The notes: generated by a model from the sequence alone, not told the origin. Positions 1 to 13,073 are shown, counted from the first letter of the stretch. The stretch: DNA of 64,000 bases from Glandiceps talaboti (GCF_964340395.1 NC_135566.1:5290001-5354000); one strand, 5' to 3'. Translations and numbers: made by a program.

Positions 1-3000
1 CTAAACGTCTTTGTGTATCGTAGACATATCTCTCGTAGCTAGTAGTAGAAACCGATGATTTTGCCTTTGTTTTCGCAAAATGTTGTCTTTTAGTTTTACT
101 AAGTATAAAAAATCTAGGCTGTGTTGAACACCTAAAGTCCATTTACAACTAAGTGCATTGATTACACGTATCAAATAACAACCCACGTGCAATATCCAAG
201 GGAACGAACAAACTGCCTTTTCTTTCATTCAATAACGGTTCAAAATGAACCAATTAAACTCACTTTAATGAAGAAAATAGGGACTGCCTAGCAGTTGTCA
301 TGGAAACTACGTCTCATCGTATTGGTTTGTCTGGGAAAATTCAATCCACTGACTGTATTAAAGTTACTAATTTCACTATAGATATTTTATGGTTTCCGTC
401 TTGGCCGAAAACGTATCTCCCAGCAGTAATTTTGTAGTGTAATGGCCGTGTGTTATAAACATTGAGTAGTTTAGTCACACTGACGCATGATTGACCAACT
501 TAGATTTCTGGAAATTTTAATACAGTCAGATAGTGTGAAGAAGTGGGCGGCTGAATGTCTGATTAGAACATAGTATATAAAACGTCCTCGTGTACTAGGC
601 TTATTCGAATAACTATTCAAGGTAAAATACGCCCTGAGAATCAACTTCCTCAAATTGAAGTTCTTACAATCTCCCCAAACTTTGCCATATATGAAAGCTT
701 GTTTCTGTTTCTTTGAAGCAATTAAAGAATTTTGAAGATTCTCGTTTTACAAGAAATCGACAATAATCTGTTATTTTCGCATAAAATTAACAGTTTTCGG
801 CGGCGATATCGCATTATCAAATTATTAAATTTTGATATCATTTTAACCTCTTTCAAAATTTTGTAGGGGTGACCCAGGAGGATTTTTTTTTACTTTTGAT
901 TGAGAATGGATTGTATATACATGTATACATGAAGAAGATATTTTTCCCAGTGTCAGTGGATTTTAATTTTTTTTCTCAACATTTTGGACCTATACATGAA
1001 GGAACTTTAAAACTCAAATACCACATCTTACAATTCATCAAGTTCTGGCCTCGCTACATATCAATACACATTCTCTGTACTCGAACCGATCTTTGCTAAT
1101 TCGGGGCCATTAAATGGTGGTTTGAGATTGACAAACTCATTGTAGATAACACGAAACACAGATATCGTGCCACTTTCAAAACATCCGTGCCAGTATAAAT
1201 TTGATAAAATGTCCTTGCACATCGCGACCTTAGAAGCAATGACGTATAACTACCAGATGGGTATACGTGTCCTACGGCCCTACAGGGTTAACGAGTTGTA
1301 TACTGAGAAATATCCAGGTAAGAAAATGTAAATAGTACCGTCACAGTGTATTTTTTCCTTCAAAAATCGGTCCACTAAGGATCTTGGACGAAGGGAGAAG
1401 GCGGTGGGTTGTCAGACAGTTTTGTTGGGTAAGAACACAGTCTTTACATCAAGTATGTGACAGCGGCGAATTGCACATGACTACAACCTCTTATGTTGAC
1501 CAACCACTATATTACGCCATAAATAATAACGGTTGTGACGTGATATTTGGTTTTAAAAATCGATAGAAAAGTGAAAAAAAGAGCACACAATATTAAGTGA
1601 TGTAAATTCTTCCAATCATACATTGTTGCCATATGTACGACTTCTTAAGTGAATCACTGTCACTTAAATCTGATTTAAGAGGAGATTCATTCGTGTTGTT
1701 GTCATGGAAAACGACAATCCAATTGAGATAAATCGTTGCATATTGACGAGATAATTGCACCTCCTTCGAGTCTACAATTCTACATAAATTGTGCAAGATA
1801 CCAAAACTTATCAGAGAAAGTGAAATTCATCTCTCCATTATTACAAATTATAAAAACAAACACATCCTATTTTAGGCCTCAAACGTACCGCAGCCATAAT
1901 GACGCAATGGCGTCAATCGATCCAGCAATCTGTTTTTTAAAGTCATTTTGGTTATTTTCAAAAAGAATAATGAGACTTTATTCAGTGAAGTAACTGAAAC
2001 AGTTTCAATGTCAAGTTTATGATTTTCAGGTAATATTATACATAAATTCACGTATCTTGATCTAGACTTGACAAGTACAAAATTAATGTGCTATACCGTT
2101 AATATTAATCGTATTAATACACCCGACTTAAAACATCGTCACTAGCGCTTCTGAAAATTTATAGTGTTTGTTCTTTTATTATAAATGAATCGAGCAGATG
2201 TGGTTTCTGCCTCTAATGCCCACCCACGTCTACGTGGATTCTGTAATATATATCGCATCACATATCTTCCACTTCTGTGAAATCGTAATTTTATCTGTTC
2301 GATCCTTGGACTGCAATTCGAAAACTCGTGATGTACATTCACTCGTTATTAATTTAAGGTTAATGACATTAGAAATGCCACTGCAGTCAAATCCACTATA
2401 GCTAGACATGCATGACGTTCAATTCGCTCAGCAGAGTATTTTAATAATCGCCGATCGATTTGTATAATGTACATATAGCTCTGCAGTGTCAATATCACGA
2501 CAAATATAACCCAGTCGTCGTAAGAATATATTGTGTTTCCCCGACGCAAGTATAATGTATCCGTTTGTCACATATTATAAACTGTTAGTACTATGAGAGA
2601 TACTCATCATACTCATATTCAAATGACAGGTTAACGGGGTTACATACATGACTTTTGTGATTCAGTGACCTTATCGTAAGAAGAAGCCGCAGGGAAATTA
2701 AGACAACGCGACTACGTGTTGTTTTTCACGTGTAAAATAACCCCATGTTAGACAAGACAACGCTGCCTAAATCATACAATGATATGTCAAAACAATCTAT
2801 ACATTTCTTCATAGCCTCCATGTAAAAGCCTAGCCATGACTTGAGAACGGTGAAGAATACAGAAGGTGTTTACTTACCTTTATACGTACCACATCAACTC
2901 AGGACAAGCGTCTTTGTATTTTTTTTCTCCGCTTTCAGTGCAGTGTACATGTAAATTTAGCAGACATATTGCAGTGTCTTGACAAATAACGTCCCCCTGG

Positions 3001-3118
3001 AAGAATACTACATTAGTCAAATATTACGTTATTTCTATATGTCTCAAAGGAAACACGATAAGGGCTTAGATGGTATGTATACACCGCTTTGTCTGCCTTC
3101 TGTCACCTTCACCTCTTC

Positions 3119-3128
3119 GCGCATGCGC
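3119..3128. promoter_or_regulatory. NRF1-type palindrome GCGCATGCGC
   Basis: A perfect 10-bp palindrome GCGCATGCGC, matching the core of the NRF1 (nuclear respiratory factor 1) binding consensus, which is typically found in animal promoters. It lies about 3 kb upstream of the sulfotransferase start codon in AT-rich sequence, where two CG dinucleotides in such a short palindrome stand out. Function is inferred from the motif only. Confidence 0.25.
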
Positions 3129-4347
3129 ATAATTTCAGTTCTGTAATCTTCACTCATATTGATTATTTTAAGTGCGATGTTTACAATACCGCAGTATTTA
3201 TGTTAATTTACGCCTAATTAGTTATAGGATTGTAAGAATAATGCATATATTTGGTATATTACCTCTATTGAAAGACCCGCATTGACTGGGTACTGCCAAG
3301 GATGTCAAATTTTACTAGTTCGAGTAATTTATTGCAATGTATACACTGTGTGTCTAAACGGTTGACCAATGAACGTATGAGAGGAAGAAATGTACATACA
3401 CAACGTTACATGACTGTCTTGAGAAGGTAGGGAAAATAACAATCCCCCCCCCCCCCCACACACACACACAATAGTACAAGTGAACTATAACTGATATTGC
3501 ATTAACTGAAATCGAGCTAGCTGCAATAATTGTAGCGTTTGCTGTGATTTTGAGGGCTTTTTCGTCTGTTTTTGTGTCTTTTTACGTTCCGATGTTTAAT
3601 TGCGTGAAATCGACACTATATTAATACCTGTGTTTGGATCTCATTTGTTGAGCTGAAAGGCAGAACATTAACTCCCAAACACTAGATGGACACACTCCCG
3701 ATATTGTCAGGACCTAGGTCAACATCTCCACAATATTATCCCTAATATATCTTATTCAACTGTTTCCATTTTACTATTGTGAGACCCGCTGTGACTTCTC
3801 TCCTCACATCACACCTGTCATGGTTAATTGTCAACAGTGCTTTGTTTGACACGGTCTGATATTACGGTATCTAACAGTTGCCCGCCTCCTATTACGTGAA
3901 TTATACCAACCACTATGACATCACATGTATTCTTATCAAATTGTACGTTTTCACGGAAGTACAATTGTGTCTACCCTGTTATTTTACTAATTTACATTAT
4001 ACAGGTGAAATGTATACAGTAAAACAATGGCAACGAAGCAATCTTGTCTGTGAGTAAAAGCACATGTTCTGGTACTTGTTCAAATTTTTTGTCATGTTTG
4101 GTTTAGAACAAAGTATTAATTATGTTTTGAATACTTACTGAAATATGACATTAGGCACGAGCAGAACTCTTACATTATAGGCTGGTATAGTATACTACCA
4201 CGTACATGTACGTATGAATGTTTTTCTCAAACGTCTTGTTATCCGTAGGGTTCATTTTAACTCGTGCAACTCAAACGAAACATGTAAATGCGCAAGCGTC
4301 AGTTTGAAATTTACATTCATTATCACCTTCTCCAGCAACGAACTTCA

Positions 4348-4736
4348 GGGGTGCGTTCGATTACGCAACCCAGGGTGCCTCGAGGCACCTAAAGTTGCCC
4401 AAAGTTGCGTTCGATTACTTGGGGATTGACCTGACTTGACCCAAGATGGGGACGACATGCGATTGGTTATTGTTATCAATTCCGAAAGAATTATACCGTA
4501 TTTTGAAGATATCTTTCCACATTTAGTGAGGAAATAATTTTTCACTTCAAATTGTCTAAAATATTTTGGAAAGACGGACCAAATTATTTATCGCGAATCA
4601 CGGATTTAATTATAGGCTCCCAGGGGTACCCCAAATGCAATAAAATACGTTCGATTTTCACACGACCCGAGGTGCCCAAGTGACGTCAGTTACCCTGGTC
4701 TGAGGCTCCCCGGGGAAGCATAATCGAAAGCACCCC
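4348..4736. mobile_element. Short non-autonomous DNA transposon (MITE-like)
   Basis: Bounded by a 19-bp terminal inverted repeat: GGGGTGCGTTCGATTACGC on the left (4348-4366) and its complement with two mismatches on the right (4718-4736). It contains a perfect 16-bp palindrome GGTGCCTCGAGGCACC (around 4374-4389), further short GTGCC/GGCAC repeats, and a perfect TGACGTCA at 4681-4688. There is no transposase frame, so it would depend on a transposase encoded elsewhere. I could not find a convincing target-site duplication, so the superfamily is not assigned. Confidence 0.6.
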
Positions 4737-5128
4737 CAGTTCCAGGTGTTGACTTTCTTTATACGCAAATCTTTGAATAAATTTACTCTTGATTTAAAAC
4801 ACAGTGAGAATTTAGCTTTTTAAATGCATTTGTTATATAATGGTTGGTCATTCGTTCCGCCTGGTTCCCTGGGGTCAACTCATGAGATTGTTTAGTGTGG
4901 AAACAACGACAGAACTTAATACTTTCGGTTCACTTCAGGGCGGGACTGAACGATCCGCCGTTGTAGGCGCTCTTCTCATCCTAAGGGGAGAGATGATACT
5001 AGTAATATACACAGCTGCCCCAGTGACGCGGTCTATAACATCCAATTCAGGGCACGTATCCCCAGTAAACAAATACCTACATACCAAACTGAGATATCTT
5101 CAGTACCAGTACGTGACATATATATCTT

Positions 5129-5165
5129 CTTCTTCTTCTTCTTTTTTTTTTGGGGGGGGGGGGGG
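5129..5165. repeat. TCT / T / G homopolymer run
   Basis: A short run of TCT triplets merges into a T-tract and then a tract of about 14 G. It is a simple low-complexity sequence with no coding significance, even though an open frame runs through it. Confidence 0.8.
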
Positions 5166-5699
5166 TTCATGTGGAATGAGACTCATAATTTTTTTTGAGA
5201 TGTTATCTTCGAATTAAAATCGTCTCTGACTTCAGATATTTTTTCCGTATGCGAAATTGTACTGTACCAGTACTTAATATAATATATTTACGACCGATTG
5301 AGTCGTACGTCGTCGGCCCATGATGACATGTGGTAGCTAGGGGATTGAAGATAACCAACACGTCACAGCTGGTACAGCTCATGTATGTATTTGGTCGAGT
5401 TACCTCTAATATCTTTGCTGTTTTATTCGTCTGTTTTCGAGCTGGGAAAAAGCAACATTTTGATTGTATTTTATACTAGTATATCGATCGTTATTTAGTG
5501 TATTGAGTAAATAACCTAAGGGGTCTTGTCACTACTAGTCGCTAGACGAGTTCTGTATTTAGATTTTATTGGAGGCATTAATGAACACGGACACGTGACC
5601 TTTCCCTAATAACGCTGTAAGTGGAGCTATATGGTGAGTTATATGCATATGTATATATATATGTATCGGTTGACTAACGTGAGGTGTGTTTTAACGGAA

Positions 5700-6101
5700 G
5701 GCTAGCTGGCCTATTTTCCATATCAAATAGCAAAGTCTACACAAATACATCTCATATAGGTAAGTACTAACCATTCTACTAACATTCATGATACTGTAAT
5801 CTCGGATTGTAATGGCCATTTGTCATACATGCAAATACAATATTGTTATGTCCGTTTACTACATTATTGTTCGTGTTATTGTTATCAGCGTTTACTATAT
5901 TATGGTAATATAATAATATATATAGCAAATAAAACTTATATGGTTAGTAACATGAATATATTAATGACGTAATAATCGTAATTTTTCTATTTATATTATA
6001 ATTTTTATACACACACGATGTCAGACGGTCTTTATTTTTGTTATCAATAAATACTTGAAATTTTATATTTCGATCGTTTTTGTTGTCATATTCTTCAACA
6101 G
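5700..6101 (+). other. Possible 5'UTR exon end and intron of the sulfotransferase gene
   Basis: A strong consensus donor (ATAG followed by GTAAGTA) begins at 5760. A pyrimidine-containing acceptor ending in CTTCAACAG finishes at 6101, only nine bases before the sulfotransferase ATG. Together they would define a 342-nt intron in the 5' untranslated region. This is inferred from splice-site quality alone, and an unspliced leader is equally possible. The intervening sequence is AT-rich with ATAT runs and holds nothing else I recognise. Confidence 0.3.
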
Positions 6102-6110
6102 TTTCACACA

Positions 6111-7346
6111 ATGGTCAAGAATATCTGTCATCGGTCAAGACTTATGCGATATGTGGTTATACTCACGGTCATTATTATACTACTGCAAATGTACATCAAT
6201 GTTGATGATCATGACCACACAAATACACCAAATTTGATCGTGGAAAATAGCCTGGAAGAAGACATTTATCCTCTTGACGCGCATGCGTTGTCGAACAAAG
6301 TGTTGACGACAAGTCCAACCAGGCCTAGCTCATTGCCAAAGATGGCAACTGTCAGAGACAGAACCGAACACTATGCAATGAAGAACTCAAAAGAACCATA
6401 TGAAAAGGAAACGTCACCAAGCACAAATTTTGCAAATACTTCACATAAACATGTCCTAGTGATCGGGCGAATGACTACGGGGTCAAAAGCTATGGCTGAA
6501 TTTTTTAGCAAACGTCCAGATTTCTTCTATGTCTACGAACCTGGTCACATGATAATGTATTTTGGAAATGGAAGGAATCTGCAAAACGATAGCCGTGCAC
6601 ATTTGCAAGAACTTCAGACACCATTATTGAATTTCATGAATGACATATATCATTGCAATTTCACGAAACATCAATATTTCATAAAAGGAATGAATATTGA
6701 TAATTCTGTCTACAGACTTCATGCGGGCTTGCAAAGACCCATCACTGAGGGCGCCCTCACAATTTTATGTCGCTCAAAGAATGTCCTTTCGAAGACAGTC
6801 CGAGTAAATGATATTGCTACATATTCAGATATGTTACGGAAAAATGATGTCAAAGTTATTTTCCTAGCAAGGGATCCACGTGGTATGGCTAGTTCCCGTT
6901 TTAGGCGATTTGTAGACAAGAAAAATATCGCACCATCACAAAAGCGATTGATGTTGGACGAATATGTCAGAGAACACTGTGTTTGGCTGCAAAGAAACTA
7001 CGACTCAATAACGAAGGGTCCTACATGGTTAAGAGAGAACACCATGATAGTTCGCTACGAAGACTTGGTAACTGACCGCAGAAGTATTAGAAAACTGTTG
7101 ATTGAATTTATAGGGTTAAGTCCCCAATCCGAGGATACAGATTCTGAATCCGATTCCGAATCTCATTCTGCATCCTTAACGAAGTGGCTGAATAATTTCA
7201 CCTACGATGAAGTGAAACGCATTCAAAATTTATGCTCAGATCGAATATTTGACATTTTTGGTTGGGTGAAAGTTGCAAATGAACAGGATTTTGAAAGAGA
7301 AAATCAAACATGGTGTCGTCCAATACTAAACTATAGGGACGAGTAG
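6111..7346 (+). CDS. Carbohydrate (GlcNAc/Gal/GalNAc-type) 6-O-sulfotransferase-like protein, 411 aa
   Basis: Predicted Golgi type II membrane enzyme that would transfer sulfate from PAPS to a sugar hydroxyl of a glycan, in the CHST1-7-like family. A short basic cytoplasmic tail (residues 1-13) is followed by a membrane anchor at about 14-28, a stem to ~112, then the catalytic domain. The 5'-phosphosulfate loop is at 117-126 (VIGRMTTGSK). The 3'-phosphate-binding segment is at 248-263 (KVIFLARDPRGMASSR, with Arg254 and the Ser-Arg end). A conserved RYEDLV lies at 315-320. There are five N-glycosylation sequons (Asn109, 159, 183, 362, 398), consistent with a lumenal domain. The whole protein is one exon, and its length is typical for the family. 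An acidic Asp/Glu/Ser stretch at 341-354 looks lineage-specific. The ATG at 6111 is chosen because it puts the anchor at the N-terminus and follows a plausible splice acceptor. Acceptor sugar and exact ortholog cannot be read from sequence. Confidence 0.88.
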   Translation: MVKNICHRSRLMRYVVILTVIIILLQMYINVDDHDHTNTPNLIVENSLEEDIYPLDAHALSNKVLTTSPTRPSSLPKMATVRDRTEHYAMKNSKEPYEKETSPSTNFANTSHKHVLVIGRMTTGSKAMAEFFSKRPDFFYVYEPGHMIMYFGNGRNLQNDSRAHLQELQTPLLNFMNDIYHCNFTKHQYFIKGMNIDNSVYRLHAGLQRPITEGALTILCRSKNVLSKTVRVNDIATYSDMLRKNDVKVIFLARDPRGMASSRFRRFVDKKNIAPSQKRLMLDEYVREHCVWLQRNYDSITKGPTWLRENTMIVRYEDLVTDRRSIRKLLIEFIGLSPQSEDTDSESDSESHSASLTKWLNNFTYDEVKRIQNLCSDRIFDIFGWVKVANEQDFERENQTWCRPILNYRDE

Positions 7347-7450
7347 TATTTCTTAGATTGTTGTTTTCTTTGTCTACTACTAACAATGACAATGTCTGTG
7401 ACTTGAATATATTTTCCTTACCTTTACTGAAGAACAGGTGCACAACTAAA

Positions 7451-7456
7451 AATAAA
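7451..7456 (+). terminator. Candidate poly(A) signal AATAAA of the sulfotransferase gene
   Basis: A canonical AATAAA hexamer lies 105 bases after the sulfotransferase stop codon, in a short AT-rich 3' region. This is the expected position for the cleavage signal. No other evidence for the cleavage site is visible. Confidence 0.5.
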
Positions 7457-8085
7457 GTCTTAGGCATGGCAGCATGTGTGTTTATAAGTTGATGGACATT
7501 GTCATTGTGGTGGTTAACAAAACTGAGGACAGTTTCATTGATGGTTAACAAGACTGGGGACAATTTCATCGATGGTTTACACATGTGCTTGACACTTTCA
7601 ATAACATTATGTTAAATCTGTCCCGTTACATGGAATCTAAACCAAAATGTTCTGTTAAAAAAAAGTAAGATACAGACATAACACTGGGAAGACAAAAAGG
7701 CTCCAGGAATATAACAATATATAATTTGGAGAAGATGGGCCAAGATGTTAGCTCGTGCAAAGAAAATGTAAACTGAAGATTTTGTAACACCAAATGAAGA
7801 AAAAGAGGCAGTTTTGTCAAGCCAGACAAAATGTAGCAATGGTTGAGATTTTTGTAGTGCCAGATGATATTTGGGTTCTTGGACAAATGCCCCCCCCCCC
7901 CCCCGTAGGATTGTCATTGCCTATGAATAGAGATAAAAAATATCTAGATTTTGGGGAGTACACTTAGAACATGGTTTTATCACTTTTATTGTATAGCGGA
8001 TGAATAGACAGAAGATGTTCAAAAAATGTTGAATTCGACCAAATAGGGCATGATTTGGTTTTATCACTTTTATTGTATTATTACC

Positions 8086-8500
8086 AAAGGCGTGTTTATA
8101 AAGTGATTTCAGGTGGTGTACTTATGTTAAAAATGACTTAACTCAAACACAGTCATTGTTATATACACATACACATTTTATTTCGGACATTAGACTGAAA
8201 TTGTGACGACAACAAAGAAAAGACAAACAACAAAGTGTGATAAACACGGGATTTTTAAATAAGGCAGTTAATAGGAATTGCTTAAGTGTAGAACTCCAGA
8301 ATCTGATAGCATAAATACTAAACATTACTATATTCAAAACTGGAGGTTGTAGGCTATTCCCCTCAAAGAGTCAAGCACATGACGATTCTCGAAATCGGCA
8401 ACAATTTGTGTAGAACTCTGGAATCTGATTGTATAAATACTAAGTGATAAAACCATATTTTTAATTTTAAGTACACCACCTGAATCACGCCTTTCAATCG
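8086..8500. repeat. Imperfect inverted-repeat (fold-back) element
   Basis: The segment at about 8086-8136 (AAAGGCGTG then TCAGGTGGTGTACTTA) recurs in reverse complement at about 8440-8497. The sequence between carries a second duplicated motif (GAACTCCAGAATCTGAT and GAACTCTGGAATCTGAT). It resembles a decayed fold-back transposon. Ends are not sharply defined and no target duplication is clear. Confidence 0.45.
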
Positions 8501-9625
8501 CACTATAGTAGAAATGCTAAGTAACCCTAAACACATACCTTTCTTGGTTGAATCGTGAGCCACAGTCCTGCCGTACCGTAGGCATTTGTCCTATGGGGGC
8601 GTTAATTGTCCTGTTACCGATATTTGTCTAGCCACACAATAAAATGTAGCAATGTTAGATTTTTGTTGAGGACAAGATAACTTGTTTCTCAACTGATTTC
8701 TATTGTAGTTTCACAAACACTATTTACACAAAGAGATGTGTGAAGTACATTTATTCAAGATAAATCTGTAAAGAAAACATGGGAGATTCTATTTTACAAA
8801 AAAGGAAAAAATAAACATTGATACAGACATAAATACAATAGAGAACAGTAAAACATATTTCTGTTGAATCATTACATTTGTAAACATTCACCTCTAAGAA
8901 TAATGACTCGGAGTCAACTCTGCCCCACATTTCTGTTGTATTTTTTTATCTGTAAAATTGCACAGTATCAGTGAGCAATCACATATCTCCATTTTATTTA
9001 TATTAGTTATGATAAACTATGATGAAGGAAATTAAAATTGTTTAATTATTACATTAAAATCTTTTTTAATATGTTAATCTGGCCAGTGTAGCTATAACAA
9101 ACCCAAGATTGTCTTGTGTACAAATGAGGTTGTTGGTCAGTTGCCCTCCAAATAATCAAGATTTGATTCCCCACTGCTTAATAAATCCTTAAATATCACT
9201 TCGTTTCCTTGCTTCGTGCGAAATAATTTGAACCTATTGGCTTGAGCGCCCCCAACGTCCACACCTACAAATCCTTTTGTTTACTTCACTTGATGCTCAA
9301 TCACCCAAATTCAAGTCATGACGGCTGTCCTGTACTGACAATGTGTGCAAATTTCCCTTTAGTGATTTTTGAAACCATTATATCCAATCTTTGTCCACAT
9401 CTTCACACTAGATGACAGCATTGTTCTTAACTGGCCATTGTCAACAGTACACATATTCATAATGATACCTAGGATTTTCCAGCCACAACATTCTCTAAAC
9501 CTATCACTAGTAGGTTTTCACTTTCTCTGGAGATTTGTTTATTTCTTGAGGTAAACCTTCTACAATTTCTCTGAAATAACAACAGATAGAAAAAGTACAA
9601 ACAAGTTTGCAAAACTTGCAAAAAA

Positions 9626-9651
9626 ACAAACAAACAAACAAACAAACAAAC
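9626..9651. repeat. CAAA tetranucleotide microsatellite
   Basis: Simple tandem CAAA repeat, seen directly. Confidence 0.8.
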
Positions 9652-12600
9652 AGACAACAACAGGGTATCTGGTACCCACCTAGATAAGTCGTTTAGAAAT
9701 TGTCGGTGAAAATTACAAGCTGCAGTCCGGAGAGTAAAACTAGTACTGAAACTTGGAATATGGTGGCAATGAACCTTGGTATGGTTTTGTATCATGCACT
9801 GGGTTTGGATCACGAATTTCAAATTTTTGCTTGATTCTTTTAATAGCCCCACTTTGTTTAAATATCTCGGAGCCTTGTCAAGGTTTTTATAGTTTACTAG
9901 GCATACTTCTTATGGGATTTGAATACGTAAGTACAACTGCAGCATTTCTGATAAAACAAATACTCACTATCTAAATAAATAGCTGCCACTTTTTATCGTT
10001 TTTTTAGCTGACAAACACAAATATCTTACAACATAGGTTTTGAGGTCAGTTCAAAGGTTGAGAATAGGGGGGGGGGAGTCAAGGTCGCAGGTCAATTCTA
10101 GCCAATCAAATTAGCTGAAATTAATTCATGTAAATGATGACAGGTATCTACTCCCATGATACCCATTCTAATGAAATAAAATGGAAGAAAATGAAATTAA
10201 AAACTGTAAAACATTTCAGTCTTGGAGGATTTTGTGAAAACAGACATCTGTGGCCTGGACAATGCACCACATGTTATCCTGAATAGACTTTGCCAGGTGT
10301 ACACTGATCAATATGCAAATTCACAAATTATATGCATCAAATTACAAATAATTCAAATTAGAATATTATGCTATAGATTGTATTACTGATTTATACATTA
10401 GTTCTGATTGAAGTGTCTGATTTTTGAGTTCATCAAAGTAAATGTCATCCATTGTAAGTTTTTTTGTCTCTGATATTATTATATTTACATTCAAAAATTC
10501 ATGCACCTGGGATTATTTACATATTATGCAAGGGTAAAGGTGGATGCCATTGGCTGTCTCTGAAAAATATGATCAAACTGTTACTTCAAAACAGGGTTGC
10601 GTATATATAAACTGTAATACTTCATCAAGCATTGGAGGAAAGGGTGTCATTTTTAGTAGTTTTAGTGGATAAATTTTCTGGCGTGAGAGGATTTTTGCAT
10701 TGGTAGTCAGTGTCACAGCTGCATGCATGACATCAATGGCAAATTGTTTTGTATTTGTTGGCCTTGAGTGCACATTATTTGTAAAATATGGCTGCATTTC
10801 ATCAAATCTCTTGCATCCATTCATAGCCAGAAATAAACTTTGTGTTTTTTTCTCATCAATGAAATCAAACTCCGTTTTAGAAAATCCTTAGCATGTATAT
10901 CCCTGTATATTCCTATATTCCCTGTAAATTCTGGTATTTTCCACTACCATTGACGCGATACTATCCCTGGTTTATCTTTCTCTGGGTGATCCCAAAATCT
11001 CTCTCAAATGCTTGCTAAAAATTGGTCTTTTTTGGCATCCATAGTTTCTCAATATGTAAATTTTCAGATATTGCTTCTGTTTTGATTTTAGCAGTCTTGC
11101 TCAAATACCATATTTCTATAATTGGTTTTGAAATTCCAAATTAAGTAGTCAGAACCTGAGGGTAATAAAAACTTATGACAGGGTAATACTGAACTACTCC
11201 GGGGAGGAATCAACCAATCAAAACAATCTTTCAGAAGGTAATAACAACTTTAGATTGCGAAGGCTTATTTTCAACTATACATGACCTTTCTCTCTTGATT
11301 TTTGTTTTTTAAAATCAAAACAAACATGCAAGTGAATGGCTCTACAACACAATATACATGACACACATGATCTGGTGCAGTCTGCATGCATGGAAGTAGT
11401 TCAACCCAGGTTGTAAAACGAGGAGTTTTCTTTGAATGGCCGACAATCCTGGTATCTACGGGTAACACACTGTATCACCATAGGGATGGAGTAACAGACA
11501 CATCATGCAGTATATGACACTGTGGTAGCGGTGAGTTTGATTTGCTTATATGGTTTGGAGTGCACGGAACTATGGGATGGGTCAGTGCTAAACACTACTT
11601 GTATGTATAGGCATAGGCAAGGCTTGGGCAGAGGTACACATGCACTATCTTTTAGTGTGGTTCTCTAGTTCTCGTTCTGGTTCCTTTATAGTAGCTGTGA
11701 ACAAAGAACATATACACAAGACTGACATTAATAACTACAGTTAAAACAATATTATCAAAATCAGGAAAAAAAGAAAAGTCTACACACACAAAATTTTCAT
11801 GCTGTTTAAAAGTTGATCACATCATATGTTCTCATGCATGAGGTCCGTCTAATGTTCATAACATGCGAACTCAGCACATCATGCATGCCAGCACTCAGAA
11901 CACATACAAATGATTAGATTGAACATGCAAGTTAGCAAATATGAAGTTTTAGTTAATTTCCTGTGGTTATGAACACGCTGAATTTTCCATCCTTCTATTT
12001 CTGTTTTTCTACTGCGATGCCTTACGTTGATCAAATTTGTGACTTGATGATTTGGTAAAAAGTGTGTTATTTATTCAGTTAACTTCACAACTATAATTTA
12101 ATATACTGGAAAACTATCCAGACTATAATTTACTTTTTAACATCATTCTTTCAAATGTCTGAAAGAGTAATTCATGAACATAAATAGTTATTTAATTTAT
12201 TCAGAAATATATGCACAACATATATACTACAAAAGCTAATAATCAGAATGTTTATAAAATTTTCATTGACAACAAAATCATTACAACAAAAAGAATGTAT
12301 ATTTCATGTGATTATGAACACATTTACGTTCATTTCCAATATCTGTAAAAAGAACGAGAAACATTGTCCACTGAAATATCTGCTTACGAATATTACTTAA
12401 TTACTTCAAGGTTGTTATTTATTTATATGTTGGCATGACAACCAAGTGTCAAAGTTTTGGTTACTTGTTATGCTTCTTGGAAACCAGTGACAGTTCTGAA
12501 TTAGTTTTACCGCCATGACAATGTGGACTATGCGTTGAGAAGAGACATCAAAGATGGTCAAACATTTGGCAAACAAGGTCCTACCAAAACCACTACATCA

Positions 12601-13030
12601 TGAACTGTGCTATGTATGGTACCAGCTATGTCAACAATGTTCATGGCACGACCCGATAAGTAGCGCCCTCTAGAGACCAACCACATAATTGTCAGGTCAA
12701 AGGTGAGTTATTTCATTACCAACATTTACAGTTTTGCTGTTACTTTTGTTCAAGTAAACACCACCCTATTCGGAATTCAACTCACGAGGAAAATTAGGAG
12801 TCATTGTACAATATTTTTGAACGGAGAAGATAATTTAAAATAAGCCACTGTTATAGTTCCAAGTGGCTACCAAACATTGTCTTAACTCATAGGGAAAAAT
12901 AATAGATTGACAACCAAATGAGATGTGAACAACTAAATTTTTGTAATGATCTCAAAATGACCATGAACAAGCTTTCATATGGCTAAGTTTTGGGTGATTT
13001 AAGTTACTTTTTCAGACAAAGTGGTTTCCT

Positions 13031-13032
<2 letters not shown>

Positions 13033-13073
<41 letters not shown>

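Larger units (their letters stand above)
1..5700. other. Intergenic or upstream DNA with no recognised gene
   Basis: I see no coding exon with recognisable homology here. The short open frames are unremarkable in composition and overlap on both strands. Features of note are a C-tract followed by CA dinucleotides near 3444-3470, an NRF1-like palindrome at 3119-3128, a transposon-like element at 4348-4736, and a TCT/T/G homopolymer run near 5129-5165. Part of this stretch may be promoter or 5'UTR of the sulfotransferase starting at 6111, but nothing fixes a transcription start. Confidence 0.5.

Noticed and set aside
1310-1325. CAG followed by GTAAGA on the plus strand, a possible donor of a far 5'UTR exon
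   Set aside because: A single consensus donor with no exon evidence; such matches are common by chance.
4840-5217. 125-codon plus-strand open frame
   Set aside because: Its end runs through a TCT/T/G homopolymer, it has no recognisable domain or conserved motif, and no splice context supports it.
7198-7584. 128-codon minus-strand open frame overlapping the 3' end of the sulfotransferase
   Set aside because: Antisense shadow of a well-supported coding region; no homology recognised.
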